From assembly GCA_049115715.1 (NCBI GenBank), contig JAGDZQ010000004.1, positions 62,001 through 126,000 on the forward strand: DNA of 64,000 bases, read 5' to 3'. The stretch is from JAMZMI01 sp049115715. Its GTDB lineage: Bacteria; Bacteroidota; Bacteroidia; Cytophagales; Cyclobacteriaceae. The notes below the pieces were generated by a model, which worked only from the letters and a program-made list of their open reading frames with translations, made no database searches and had not been told where the DNA came from. Positions 56,358-64,000 of this stretch are shown one piece after another (position 1 is the first letter of the stretch; the number at the start of each line of letters is the position of its first letter). Position numbers and translations under genes: made by a program.

Positions 56358-56657
56358 ATGAGTCACAATTACTTTGTCTATATAACCACCAACCCATCAA
56401 AGACGATACTTTACGTTGGAATGACAAATGATTTAAAGACTCGTATCCAACAACATTTTGAGAGCAGGGGAGACGGTAAACATTTCGCCAGCAAGTATTA
56501 TTGTTACAATTTGATTTACTGGGAAAGATTTCAGTGGGTTCAGCACGCCATCGAAAGAGAAAAGGAAATCAAGAAATGGAGGAGAGAAAAAAAAGAGGCT
56601 TTGATTGAAATGGAGAACTCAAATTGGGGCTTTCTGAATTATTCAGATTTGAGTTGA
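56358..56657 (+). CDS. Orphan GIY-YIG nuclease-family protein
   Basis: 99 residues. The GIY-YIG core is FVYITTNPSKTILYVGMT (6-23), with conserved R29 in LKTRIQQHF and a Glu-rich REKEIKKWRREK helix holding the metal-binding Glu. It is of the single-domain YhbQ-like sort, with no DNA-binding extra domain. It stands alone between four copies of a small palindrome (56261-56742). This suggests a nuclease acting on, or spread with, the repeats, as RAYT transposases do with REP sequences. Confidence 0.88.
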   Translation: MSHNYFVYITTNPSKTILYVGMTNDLKTRIQQHFESRGDGKHFASKYYCYNLIYWERFQWVQHAIEREKEIKKWRREKKEALIEMENSNWGFLNYSDLS

Positions 56658-56664
56658 GATTTTT

Positions 56665-56693
56665 GTCATTTCGACTTGGGAGAAATCCTACTC
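56665..56693 (+). repeat. Palindromic repeat copy R1 of the GIY-YIG cassette
   Basis: GTC, stem ATTTC, loop GACTTGGGA, stem GAAAT, then CCTACTC. It begins 7 bp after the GIY-YIG stop codon. Confidence 0.75.
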
Positions 56694-56713
56694 AAAAAGT
56701 ATTCCGGAGGATC

Positions 56714-56742
56714 AAGTGAGATCCTTCCTACGTCAGGATGAC
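56714..56742 (-). repeat. Palindromic repeat copy R2 of the GIY-YIG cassette
   Basis: Read on the minus strand: GTC, stem ATCCT, loop GACGTAGGA, stem AGGAT, then CTCACTT. It opposes R1 to form an inverted pair 20 bp apart. Confidence 0.75.
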
Positions 56743-56785
56743 AATGATGGGTGACACTATTCGGACTCACAAGACTAAACCCCAA

Positions 56786-57505
56786 TCAAGGCATAATCCC
56801 TTTTTCTTTTAGATACTCCAATTTCTCACCGCAGCTCATTTGACTTAAGCCACTTACAGTATTTTCTTTATCTCCTCCCTTTTCATACTGAGCTCTATTT
56901 TTAGCTACAAAGGTTTGAAAGTATGCCTGTGACTCTTGCCTGAACAGCGTAATTGAACCGTCAGCTTTCTGATGAGTTTCAGCATCATTGTCAGGGTAAG
57001 TTTCGACCAAATTTTTTAATTCCCTTTCCATTTGATCCAGATTGTCAATATCTAGTTCTCCGTGATTGAATCGAGGCACCCCGAGGGGGTATTTGATTAC
57101 ATATTGAGCGGTATAAATATCTGAAGCATCAAGAGAAAGACCTTTTGTGCTAAGCTCTTCCAGCATGGGTATGGAAAATTCCTGAGCAATAAATGATCGT
57201 TCATTTCCGTCGGCAAGAATAGCCTCATCCAGAGCTTTTCTTAACTTTTCTGTTCCCTTATTGTGATCTCTTCCTTTGTGTTTGTTTTCCTTGATTTTTG
57301 CTTTTAACTCATGAGAAGCAGGCTTGATTCGACCAGCACTTGAGTTCCATGTGATTAAAAACTGATAAGCCATTTGTTTAATTTTGCTTCTCTCGTGATG
57401 ATGCATATTCTTCACTTTATGCGAAAGTGTTTCTTGAGAAAAAGCACTTAGCGAAATCAACAACAAAACAACTTGGAAGATGAAGATAAGCGAGCGGGAA
57501 TTCAT
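56786..57505 (-). CDS. Secreted protein of unknown function
   Basis: 239 residues from the ATG at 57505 (MNSRSLIFIFQVVLLLISLSAFSQ), which gives a clean signal peptide. An in-frame ATG at 57565 would add 20 residues ahead of it and is less likely. The mature part is charged, His/Lys-rich near the start (HHHERSKIKQ) and ends with SCGEKLEYLKEKG. No known domain is recognised. It lies on the opposite strand between addA's neighbours and addB. Confidence 0.7.
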   Translation of the reverse strand: MNSRSLIFIFQVVLLLISLSAFSQETLSHKVKNMHHHERSKIKQMAYQFLITWNSSAGRIKPASHELKAKIKENKHKGRDHNKGTEKLRKALDEAILADGNERSFIAQEFSIPMLEELSTKGLSLDASDIYTAQYVIKYPLGVPRFNHGELDIDNLDQMERELKNLVETYPDNDAETHQKADGSITLFRQESQAYFQTFVAKNRAQYEKGGDKENTVSGLSQMSCGEKLEYLKEKGIMP

Positions 57506-57668
57506 GTCTTGATAAGTTAGGTTTGTAAAGGTTCTAATCTCGATTCGGGATAATAAATCCTTCATCGTTACTTAGCCTGACAACATTTAATTTACTAAAT
57601 AATATTTGCAACATTACTTCATTTCATCAACATCATTATAATCATTTAGATTGCTGACAAATCTTTAA

Positions 57669-60554
57669 ATGAGTCAACCAACCTTTATACAAGAGCTAGC
57701 TCAGCGGGTACTTTCGGAGAATGAATCTCTGGAAAACGTTACCATTATATTTCCAAATAGAAGAGCTGGATTGTTCTTTCGCAAGGCACTGGCGGAGATC
57801 ATAGATAAGCCGATTTGGATGCCGGAGGTGAGCAGTCTTGAAGACTTTGTACTTCGAAATCAGCCACTTAAAAAAATTGAAACTCTGGAGGGAGTTTTTT
57901 CATTGTTTGAGATTTACAAAGCATTTCAAACAGGGGAGGAGTCCTTTGATCAGTTTTATTTCTGGGGAGAGATGATTCTGAAGGATTTCAATGAAATTGA
58001 TCATTACCTTGTTGACCCTAAGCGACTCTTTACCTCAATCAAAACGCAGAAAGAGTTAGATGAAGAATTTTATTTCCTCGATGATGAAGAGCGAAAGATT
58101 ATTCAATCATTCTGGGCAAGCTTTCTGCCTAAGTCATCGAAGACACAGGAGGCATTTTTGGAGACCTGGAAGATTCTTTTGCCAATTTATGAAAAGTTCA
58201 TTGCACGACTGATTGAAGATGGGGTAGCCTATATGGGGCTGATTTATAGACAGTTTTGTGAGAAAATGGATCACCACCTTTCCGGTTACGACCGTAAGGT
58301 GTATTTCGCTGGATTCAATGCGCTGACGTTTACAGAGGAGAAAATTTTCAAATATTTCGTAAGAGAAAAAGGGGCAGAAATAGCGTGGGACTTAGACAGC
58401 TACTATTTTAATAATAAGAAACAGGAAGCCGGATTCTTCCTTAGAGAATATGCAAGAGATTCTGTTCTTGAGAAAACCTTTTCCAAAGAACCTCCAACTC
58501 GATTTGAAAACCCAAATTCAAAAACGTTTATTAAAACTGGTGTTTCTCTCGAAGTAGGCCAAACGAAAGCTTTGGCAGAAAATCTTGAGAAATTGGCTCA
58601 GAGTCCAGATTTCAAGCCTGAGAAAACGGTCATCGTTTTACCGCAGGAAAACATGCTCTTTCCAGTGCTACATGCATTGCCAGATGCCATTGATAAAATC
58701 AACATCACGATGGGATTTCCACTGAAGGATACTCCCGTTTACAGTTTGGTTGAAAGCTTACTTATTCTTCAAAACCCACCTCGCAAGAGCGAGATTAACA
58801 AAGTTCTCTTTTACTATAAGCCTGTAGTTGAGATATTAGAACACCCTTTGATCACAGGGATTGAAGAAGAGAAGTCAAATAAAGTAATAAGTCAGATTAA
58901 AAAACGGAATCAGATTATTCTTTATGAAGACTCCTTTGACTTTGAGCATCCGCTTCTAAAATTGATATTCAGCAAGGCAACTCATCCGCTTATCTATCTC
59001 ATGGATGTGTTAAAGGCCCTTCATGAGCATTGGAAGGAAGCAGAACATGAGGTTGAGCTTTCGTTTATCGGTAGATTTTACGAGCATATTTTTAGTTTGA
59101 AAGAGATGCTTGGTGATAGAGAAGATCAACTGAGCATTGACTTTTTGATCAAACTATTTCGCAAGCTTTCCAGAAGCTTGAAAATACCCTTTACTGGTGA
59201 GCCACTTCATGGATTGCAGATTATGGGTATTTTGGAGACACGTAATCTCGATTTTGACAATGTCTTTATTCTCAATATGAATGAAGATGCCTGGCCTGCA
59301 CCCCCAAAGCGTGGGAGCTTTATTCCTTACAATATCAGAAAAGCATTTGATCTTCCGGTGCAAGACCATCACGATGCGATTTATACCTATTTGTTTTACA
59401 GGTTGCTTCAGCGAGCAAAGCATGTTCACTTTTATTACAACACGGTCTCGGAATTTAATCTCAATGGAGAGCTTAGTCGATTGGTTCAGCAGCTTGAAGT
59501 AGAGTCAGGTTTTGAAATTAAAAACAACATTTTAGCCAATCCAATAAAAGTCCCCATTCCTCAACCAATCAGTGTAGAGAAGTCTGATGAAGTCTTTAAT
59601 AAAATGAGGAGATTTTTATCAGGCTATGAAGGGAGAGATGCTTCGAGATTTACACCGTCTGCTCTCAACGCATACCTCGATTGCAGACTAAGATTTTATT
59701 TTAAGTACGTAGAGAAACTTTGGGAGCCAGACGAAATCCATGAAGAAATGGATGCCATGGTTTTTGGAAACATCCTTCATAACACGATGGAGCTTCTGTA
59801 CAAGTCATTTATCAAAAAAGAGAAGAGAGACATTATCAACCCTCAGGATTTCTTTTGGATCAAGGCAGGAGTCGATGGAGCATTGAAGCAAACCTTTATT
59901 GAGCACTATGGCATCAAAACAGAAAAGAACTTTAAGCCAGAGGGGCGTACACTTATCGCATGGGATATTTTGCGAAAGTTTATCAATCAGATTCTAACTC
60001 TGGATGAGAAGCATGCCCCGTTCAAAATTTTAGGACTTGAAGCTAGTACCAGGGAAGGGTTTGTAGTAGACTTCCCGCTTAGCATCAATAGCGAAGATAT
60101 TTCTGTGAGGTTAAAGGGTATAATAGATCGAATAGACTATAAGCTGGGCAATGTTAGAATATTGGATTACAAAACAGGAAGGGATGGTCGAGACTTCAAG
60201 TCAGTGGATTCTCTTACTGATAGAGACGATGCTGGTAGAAATAAAGCCGTTTTTCAAGTCTTTTTTTACTCTTGGCTATTCAAGAAAACCAGATCGGAAA
60301 ATTACAGTTCGATCGAGCCAGGGATCTTTAATAGTTCGGATCTTTTTAAACCACTCTTTGATTCAAGGGTTCAGCTGAGATCACCTCGCCAAACTCCAGT
60401 TCCGGTTTCTGATTTCACAGCATATGCTGAAGAATTTGAACAAAATCTTGAAGATCTTCTTAGAGAGATTTTTGATCAGGAAATACCATTTGATCAGACT
60501 GTAGATGAGAAGAAATGCGGTTATTGTTCTTACAAAGAAATATGCAACAGATAA
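57669..60554 (+). CDS. addB: AddB-type nuclease subunit (PD-(D/E)XK family)
   Basis: 961 residues. IIFPNRRAGLFFRKAL (25-40) begins the inactivated helicase half, with ILNMNEDAWPAPPKRGSF as its family landmark. The C-terminal nuclease has TPSALNAYLDCRLRFYFKYV, GIIDRIDYKLG and ILDYKTG (D-x-K). The last residues CGYCSYKEIC (C950, C953, C959) with the earlier Cys in LDCRLRF form the AddB-type iron-sulfur staple. It is the natural partner of the AddA-like protein encoded 2 kb upstream on the same strand. Confidence 0.9.
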   Translation: MSQPTFIQELAQRVLSENESLENVTIIFPNRRAGLFFRKALAEIIDKPIWMPEVSSLEDFVLRNQPLKKIETLEGVFSLFEIYKAFQTGEESFDQFYFWGEMILKDFNEIDHYLVDPKRLFTSIKTQKELDEEFYFLDDEERKIIQSFWASFLPKSSKTQEAFLETWKILLPIYEKFIARLIEDGVAYMGLIYRQFCEKMDHHLSGYDRKVYFAGFNALTFTEEKIFKYFVREKGAEIAWDLDSYYFNNKKQEAGFFLREYARDSVLEKTFSKEPPTRFENPNSKTFIKTGVSLEVGQTKALAENLEKLAQSPDFKPEKTVIVLPQENMLFPVLHALPDAIDKINITMGFPLKDTPVYSLVESLLILQNPPRKSEINKVLFYYKPVVEILEHPLITGIEEEKSNKVISQIKKRNQIILYEDSFDFEHPLLKLIFSKATHPLIYLMDVLKALHEHWKEAEHEVELSFIGRFYEHIFSLKEMLGDREDQLSIDFLIKLFRKLSRSLKIPFTGEPLHGLQIMGILETRNLDFDNVFILNMNEDAWPAPPKRGSFIPYNIRKAFDLPVQDHHDAIYTYLFYRLLQRAKHVHFYYNTVSEFNLNGELSRLVQQLEVESGFEIKNNILANPIKVPIPQPISVEKSDEVFNKMRRFLSGYEGRDASRFTPSALNAYLDCRLRFYFKYVEKLWEPDEIHEEMDAMVFGNILHNTMELLYKSFIKKEKRDIINPQDFFWIKAGVDGALKQTFIEHYGIKTEKNFKPEGRTLIAWDILRKFINQILTLDEKHAPFKILGLEASTREGFVVDFPLSINSEDISVRLKGIIDRIDYKLGNVRILDYKTGRDGRDFKSVDSLTDRDDAGRNKAVFQVFFYSWLFKKTRSENYSSIEPGIFNSSDLFKPLFDSRVQLRSPRQTPVPVSDFTAYAEEFEQNLEDLLREIFDQEIPFDQTVDEKKCGYCSYKEICNR

Positions 60555-60919
60555 TTTCCAGTTAAATGGAGATATTAGAGTAACATCCATTTATTCATTC
60601 CATTGTTCTTAATTATCGGATCGAAGCAAGAGGAAAATTGAAGCATGAAAATCGAATACTTATTTCAAGATGTATTCTTAGAAAGTTGACGGTTTGGATC
60701 ATAACATTGTATAAAACGTATGTGTTTTATTATGTTGAGATAAGACAAACGAACATGAAATAAATTGGTGTTTTGATCCTTTATTTATACGGTTTTGTTA
60801 ACGCTATTTCTCTGGTTTTCAACCTGAAAACCTCTAAATCCATCGAAATGCCGCGTAGAATCTTGGAAAGAGGATATATAGTTATATAATTTCACGACTT
60901 AGTTCAATATTTCGCCAAA
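60555..60919. other. Intergenic region with two hairpins
   Basis: No coding frame. Inverted repeat AACAT...ATAAAAC-GTATGT-GTTTTAT...ATGTT (60703-60736), and a perfect 8-bp hairpin GGTTTTCA-ACC-TGAAAACC (60814-60832). Neither is followed by a T-run. They may mark the promoter or the leader of the T9SS protein gene. Confidence 0.45.
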
Positions 60920-63613
60920 ATGAAAAGCTTCTATTACCGCTGCGTTTCAGCAGCCCTGTTGTTACTAAGCATCACATTAACTTATGGACAGTGCCCCGCA
61001 GATGAAACTGATTTTTCTAACGGGGGTACATTTTCAGGGACATGTACAGTTGACTATGGGTCGACTGCCACTATTACAGGAGATGTGGTTATCACCGGCG
61101 GTGATTTCAATATTTCTGAGATGTGGCAAGGTCTTTTTATCGCGAATGGAGGGTCTCTAACTATTCAGGGTGGGACCATTACTTTGGACGATGATGATGG
61201 CTTCAATGACGCCTTCCTCCAAGTTTTATCAGGAGGAACGTTTACGATGACCGGAGGTACTATGAATGTGGAAACAAATATTTTGATAGAAGGAGTTGCA
61301 GATATCCAGAGTGGAGCTACACTCAATTCCACTACAGGTGACGGGCGTCTGTCTGTTGAATCAACTGGAACTCTTACTGTGGCTGGTACTATTGATGTGC
61401 AGGGAACAGGAGGACTAAGTGGTGATATATACGTCAATGGAAATATGACTATCCAAAACGGAGGTGATGTTTCAACTCAGGATGCAGTTAAGGTTATAAA
61501 TGGAGGAACTTTAACAGTAGATGATGGGGGGATGTTGGATGTTGGTACCAATCTTTTGAACAATTTCCAAGGAAACAATGGAGGTGCAGCCTCACAAGGA
61601 AGTATTATAAATAATGGAACTATAACTGCTGGTGGAAATGTAATTATCAATGACACATCACCAGATAGTGGGCTTTCGGGTACAGGGGATTTGGATGTTA
61701 CAGGAACACTCACAGATAATGAAGGTGGTGCATTTGAAGCATGTCCTCAATTTCCGTGTGATGCCGAATTGATTCTGCAAATTCAGAATGCACCTACTGC
61801 AGTCAATTCTACATCAGCATTTAGTGTTACTATTCTTTTTGGTCAATCAGTAACCGGTTTCGCGCTTGGAGATATTTCCGTTGGAAATGGAGCTGCTGGT
61901 AATCTTGCTGGTTCTGGAGATACCTATACAGTTGATATTACACCAACTGGAGCTGGCAATATCACTCTTGATATTGCAGCAGATGTGGTTCCCGAGATGA
62001 ACTATGCTGCAAGTCAGGTAACAGTCACTTTTGATGCCAGTCAACCAACGGTAACCATTTCCAATGAACCTGGTTCTGCTCCTAGTTCTACACCTTTCAG
62101 TATTACGATTACCTTTAATGAAAATATTGATAATACGACTTTTGCGCTTGGAGATATTACGGTGACTAATGGGACCGTAAGCAATCTTGCGGAGACAGTG
62201 GCGACTACAACTTATACAGTAGATATCACACCAGATAATGTTGGTGATGTAGGAGTTTCAATTGCAGCAGGTACGGTTACTGACCTTGCTACTAATACGA
62301 ATATTGCTTCCAATTCAATTAGTGTACCGCTTGTTCTAGGTCCAGGAGACGTAATGATTACGGGTTATTCTACCCAAACATCCGGTACAACCTTAGGAGA
62401 TGGAATAGCTTTTGTTGCCTTGGTAGATATTCCTGCTAATCAAGTCATTTATTTCAGCGATGTAGAATGGGATGATGCAAATACTGTTTGGGATAATGCC
62501 GATAACGTAAGCAGTACTGATACCTATTATACTTGGACTAATGATAATGCAGTATTACCTGCAGGCTCTATGGTGGTCTTTTACGGTACTGCCTCTCAGG
62601 TATTTACCACCACTGGTGGAGGAAGTACAACTTCGGAGGCAGTTCAAGAAATCGGAGTAGATAGCGGCAATACCAATGAAGTCATCTATGCATACACGGC
62701 TAATTCTTCAAATAATCCAGCATCTACCGTTTTTTTATCGGCACTAGCGACAGATGGTTTCGATGGTTTTGGAGGCGGTGTAGGTTTTGAAAGAGGAGAT
62801 TTACCATCCTCGTTGACAATTGGAACCACTGCTATTGAATTCATAGCAGATGAAGATTTAACTATTTACAATGGACCTGCAACGTGTAACGGAACTTTGG
62901 TTGAATGCCAACAGCAAATTGCTGATACGGACAATTGGATTACAGTAGGGTCGTCAGGGGATGATACGGATAGCTCTGGTGGTAGTGGTGGCGGAACTGC
63001 TGCATGGCCTCCGGTAGATGGACCTGTAGGATCTGGAGGAGGATTAGGAGGAACAGCTCTTCCTGTGGAATTGTTAAGTTTCAAAGGAGCACTTTTCGAA
63101 GGTCAGCAAATAGCACAGTTAAGCTGGGTAACAGGTACGGAAATCAACAATGAAGGCTTCTACGTAGAGAAGAGTATAGATGGGATAGACTTTGAAGAGA
63201 TAGGGTTTGTTGAAGGAAATGGAAATACTACAGATATCAAAGAATACAATTTCCTTGATTACAATATTGAGATTAGTAGCTATTATCGTTTACGACAAGT
63301 TGACTATGATGGTCAGTTTGAGTTGAGTAATTTGATATTTGTTTCTCTGGTCGATTTAAGAAATGAGGATCCTATCCGTATTTTCCCTAATCCAACTTTA
63401 AAGGAAATAAATATCGAAGGATTGATTGACGAACTATATGATATTCTTGTATTGGACGTATCAGGAAAGCAATTATTATCGCTTCCTAAAACAAACTTAA
63501 GAGATGCTGTGGGTCTAATTAATCAAATGCTGATTTCTCGTGAAAGCGGTTTGTACCTCATCAAATTCGTGAACCCAGGTCATACCGAAACGATCAGACT
63601 GGTTAAGAAATAG
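60920..63613 (+). CDS. Large secreted T9SS type A protein with beta-strand and Ig-like repeats
   Basis: 897 residues. The signal peptide ends near YGQ (23). Residues about 30-270 are a beta-helix-like stretch rich in Gly/Thr/Asn with phrases such as INGGTLTVDDGGMLDVGTN. Two tandem Ig-like repeats (about 288-372 and 373-465) share FALGDI(S/T)V and TYTVDITP. About 475-640 resembles a lamin-tail/LTD-type or unknown beta domain. The C-terminal ELLSFKG, then IRIFPNPTLKEINIEG, then GLYLIKFVNPGHTETIRLVKK is a T9SS sorting domain. Probably a surface adhesin. Confidence 0.85.
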   Translation: MKSFYYRCVSAALLLLSITLTYGQCPADETDFSNGGTFSGTCTVDYGSTATITGDVVITGGDFNISEMWQGLFIANGGSLTIQGGTITLDDDDGFNDAFLQVLSGGTFTMTGGTMNVETNILIEGVADIQSGATLNSTTGDGRLSVESTGTLTVAGTIDVQGTGGLSGDIYVNGNMTIQNGGDVSTQDAVKVINGGTLTVDDGGMLDVGTNLLNNFQGNNGGAASQGSIINNGTITAGGNVIINDTSPDSGLSGTGDLDVTGTLTDNEGGAFEACPQFPCDAELILQIQNAPTAVNSTSAFSVTILFGQSVTGFALGDISVGNGAAGNLAGSGDTYTVDITPTGAGNITLDIAADVVPEMNYAASQVTVTFDASQPTVTISNEPGSAPSSTPFSITITFNENIDNTTFALGDITVTNGTVSNLAETVATTTYTVDITPDNVGDVGVSIAAGTVTDLATNTNIASNSISVPLVLGPGDVMITGYSTQTSGTTLGDGIAFVALVDIPANQVIYFSDVEWDDANTVWDNADNVSSTDTYYTWTNDNAVLPAGSMVVFYGTASQVFTTTGGGSTTSEAVQEIGVDSGNTNEVIYAYTANSSNNPASTVFLSALATDGFDGFGGGVGFERGDLPSSLTIGTTAIEFIADEDLTIYNGPATCNGTLVECQQQIADTDNWITVGSSGDDTDSSGGSGGGTAAWPPVDGPVGSGGGLGGTALPVELLSFKGALFEGQQIAQLSWVTGTEINNEGFYVEKSIDGIDFEEIGFVEGNGNTTDIKEYNFLDYNIEISSYYRLRQVDYDGQFELSNLIFVSLVDLRNEDPIRIFPNPTLKEINIEGLIDELYDILVLDVSGKQLLSLPKTNLRDAVGLINQMLISRESGLYLIKFVNPGHTETIRLVKK

Positions 63614-63661
63614 CTTGGTTTTGATTCAGCTCTGATAAAAGCTATTGATAGATTTTTTTTG
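63609..63661 (+). terminator. Probable terminator after the T9SS adhesin gene
   Basis: AATAGCTT (63609-63616) pairs with AAGCTATT (63639-63646), with a long loop of about 22 nt, followed by an eight- to nine-base T-run (63653-63661). The first arm overlaps the stop codon. The long loop lowers confidence. Confidence 0.55.
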
Positions 63662-63749
63662 TCGAGAAGTATCTGATCTGATTGAGATAAACAGTTATGT
63701 TTATAAAAGGTGTTATTTTGGGCTACCTTGATAATCAGCTAACTTCTCA

Positions 63750-64000
63750 ATGCCCACCAAAATAGTTGTAGATCACCACACTCGATACGATTATGATCGA
63801 CATACGAAGCTAAGTCCGCAACTAGTTAGATTACATCCAGTACCTCATTTCAATAGGCCGATTCTAGAATATCAACTTGATATCAAGCCTGGCGATCATA
63901 CTGTTAAGTGGCAAAAAGATTCATATGGAAATACGATAGCCAGCGTGACACTCCATGGAAAAGTGAATCACTTTGAAGTGAATGTGAAAATCATCACAGA
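63750..64000 (+). CDS. Transglutaminase-like protein, N-terminal part (runs off the window)
   Basis: 83 codons are visible from the ATG at 63750, open to the right edge. The start (MPTKIVVDHHTRYDYDR) and HPVPHFNRPILEYQLDIKPGD followed by WQKDSYGNTIA match the beta-strand N-terminal region of bacterial transglutaminase-like proteins, which in this family precede a catalytic Cys-His-Asp domain that is not visible here. No signal peptide, so a cytosolic protein is expected. Confidence 0.75.
   Translation, partial: MPTKIVVDHHTRYDYDRHTKLSPQLVRLHPVPHFNRPILEYQLDIKPGDHTVKWQKDSYGNTIASVTLHGKVNHFEVNVKIIT

Noticed and set aside
61165..63084. Minus-strand ORFs within the T9SS adhesin
   Set aside because: They arise from the repetitive codon pattern of the real gene on the plus strand and have no motif or start context.
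1..64000. CRISPR arrays, tRNA or rRNA genes, insertion sequences with terminal repeats
   Set aside because: None recognised by eye in any spacer; no direct-repeat array, cloverleaf with CCA or transposase was found apart from the GIY-YIG cassette.

Overview
The window reads as chromosomal DNA of a Bacteroidota bacterium, most likely a marine member of the order Cytophagales. The supporting signs are a SusC/SusD pair under an ECF sigma/FecR regulator, three proteins with type IX secretion (T9SS) sorting tails of both the A type and the gliding-motility C-terminal type, Na+-translocating NADH:quinone reductase genes, an N-acylornithine-type (ArgF') arginine pathway, promoters of the Bacteroidota form TTG-N17-23-TAnnTTTG, AT-rich spacers and almost no Shine-Dalgarno sequences. 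The genus assignment is not possible from the sequence alone.

Layout. 1-4.5 kb (minus strand): a truncated GltB-like FMN oxidoreductase, a VAT1-like quinone oxidoreductase and an MscS channel. 4.5-6.6 kb: an M3 dipeptidase. 7-19.5 kb: an outer-membrane uptake locus, ECF sigma factor, FecR anti-sigma, SusC, SusD and two FG-GAP/ASPIC-UnbV proteins (one lipoprotein, one T9SS cargo), with no carbohydrate-active enzymes. 19.6-28.7 kb: a nucleotidyltransferase-fold protein with an apparently ruined active site, a MATE exporter with a structured leader, a large membrane-anchored protein beside a cytosolic TPR hybrid histidine kinase, and a RhaT-family transporter. 28.7-32.3 kb: the succinate dehydrogenase operon sdhCAB. 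32.6-38.6 kb: a T9SS protein, a DCC-family protein, then fabD, a 46-residue lipoprotein, cmk and ispH. 38.7-43.9 kb: nqrABCDE without nqrF, and a DUF502 membrane protein. 44.0-51.9 kb: an eight-gene arginine/proline operon. 52-60.6 kb: AddA and AddB recombination helicase-nuclease subunits, separated by a lipoprotein, a GIY-YIG nuclease cassette and a secreted protein of unknown role. 60.9-64 kb: a T9SS adhesin-like protein and the start of a transglutaminase-like protein.

How the genes work together. The respiratory block (sdhCAB, nqrABCDE) feeds the quinone pool and makes a sodium gradient. The arg block takes glutamate through N-acylated intermediates to arginine, with proC adding the last step of proline synthesis. 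The aminotransferase (ArgD) is not in the window.

The two most striking observations are short, non-annotated elements. (1) A 21-codon leader ORF (44017-44082) sits about 12 nt after the predicted transcription start of the arginine/proline operon. It ends in a cluster of Arg and Pro codons, the two end products of the operon, and is followed by hairpins: a candidate ribosome-mediated attenuator. (2) Four copies of a small hairpin repeat bracket the GIY-YIG gene (56261-56742), and their stems covary by compensatory changes, which suggests a REP/RAYT-like nuclease-repeat partnership. A degenerate CD-NTase-like protein (19630-20616) and a structured RNA leader ahead of the MATE exporter (20881-20933) are further candidates for undescribed biology.
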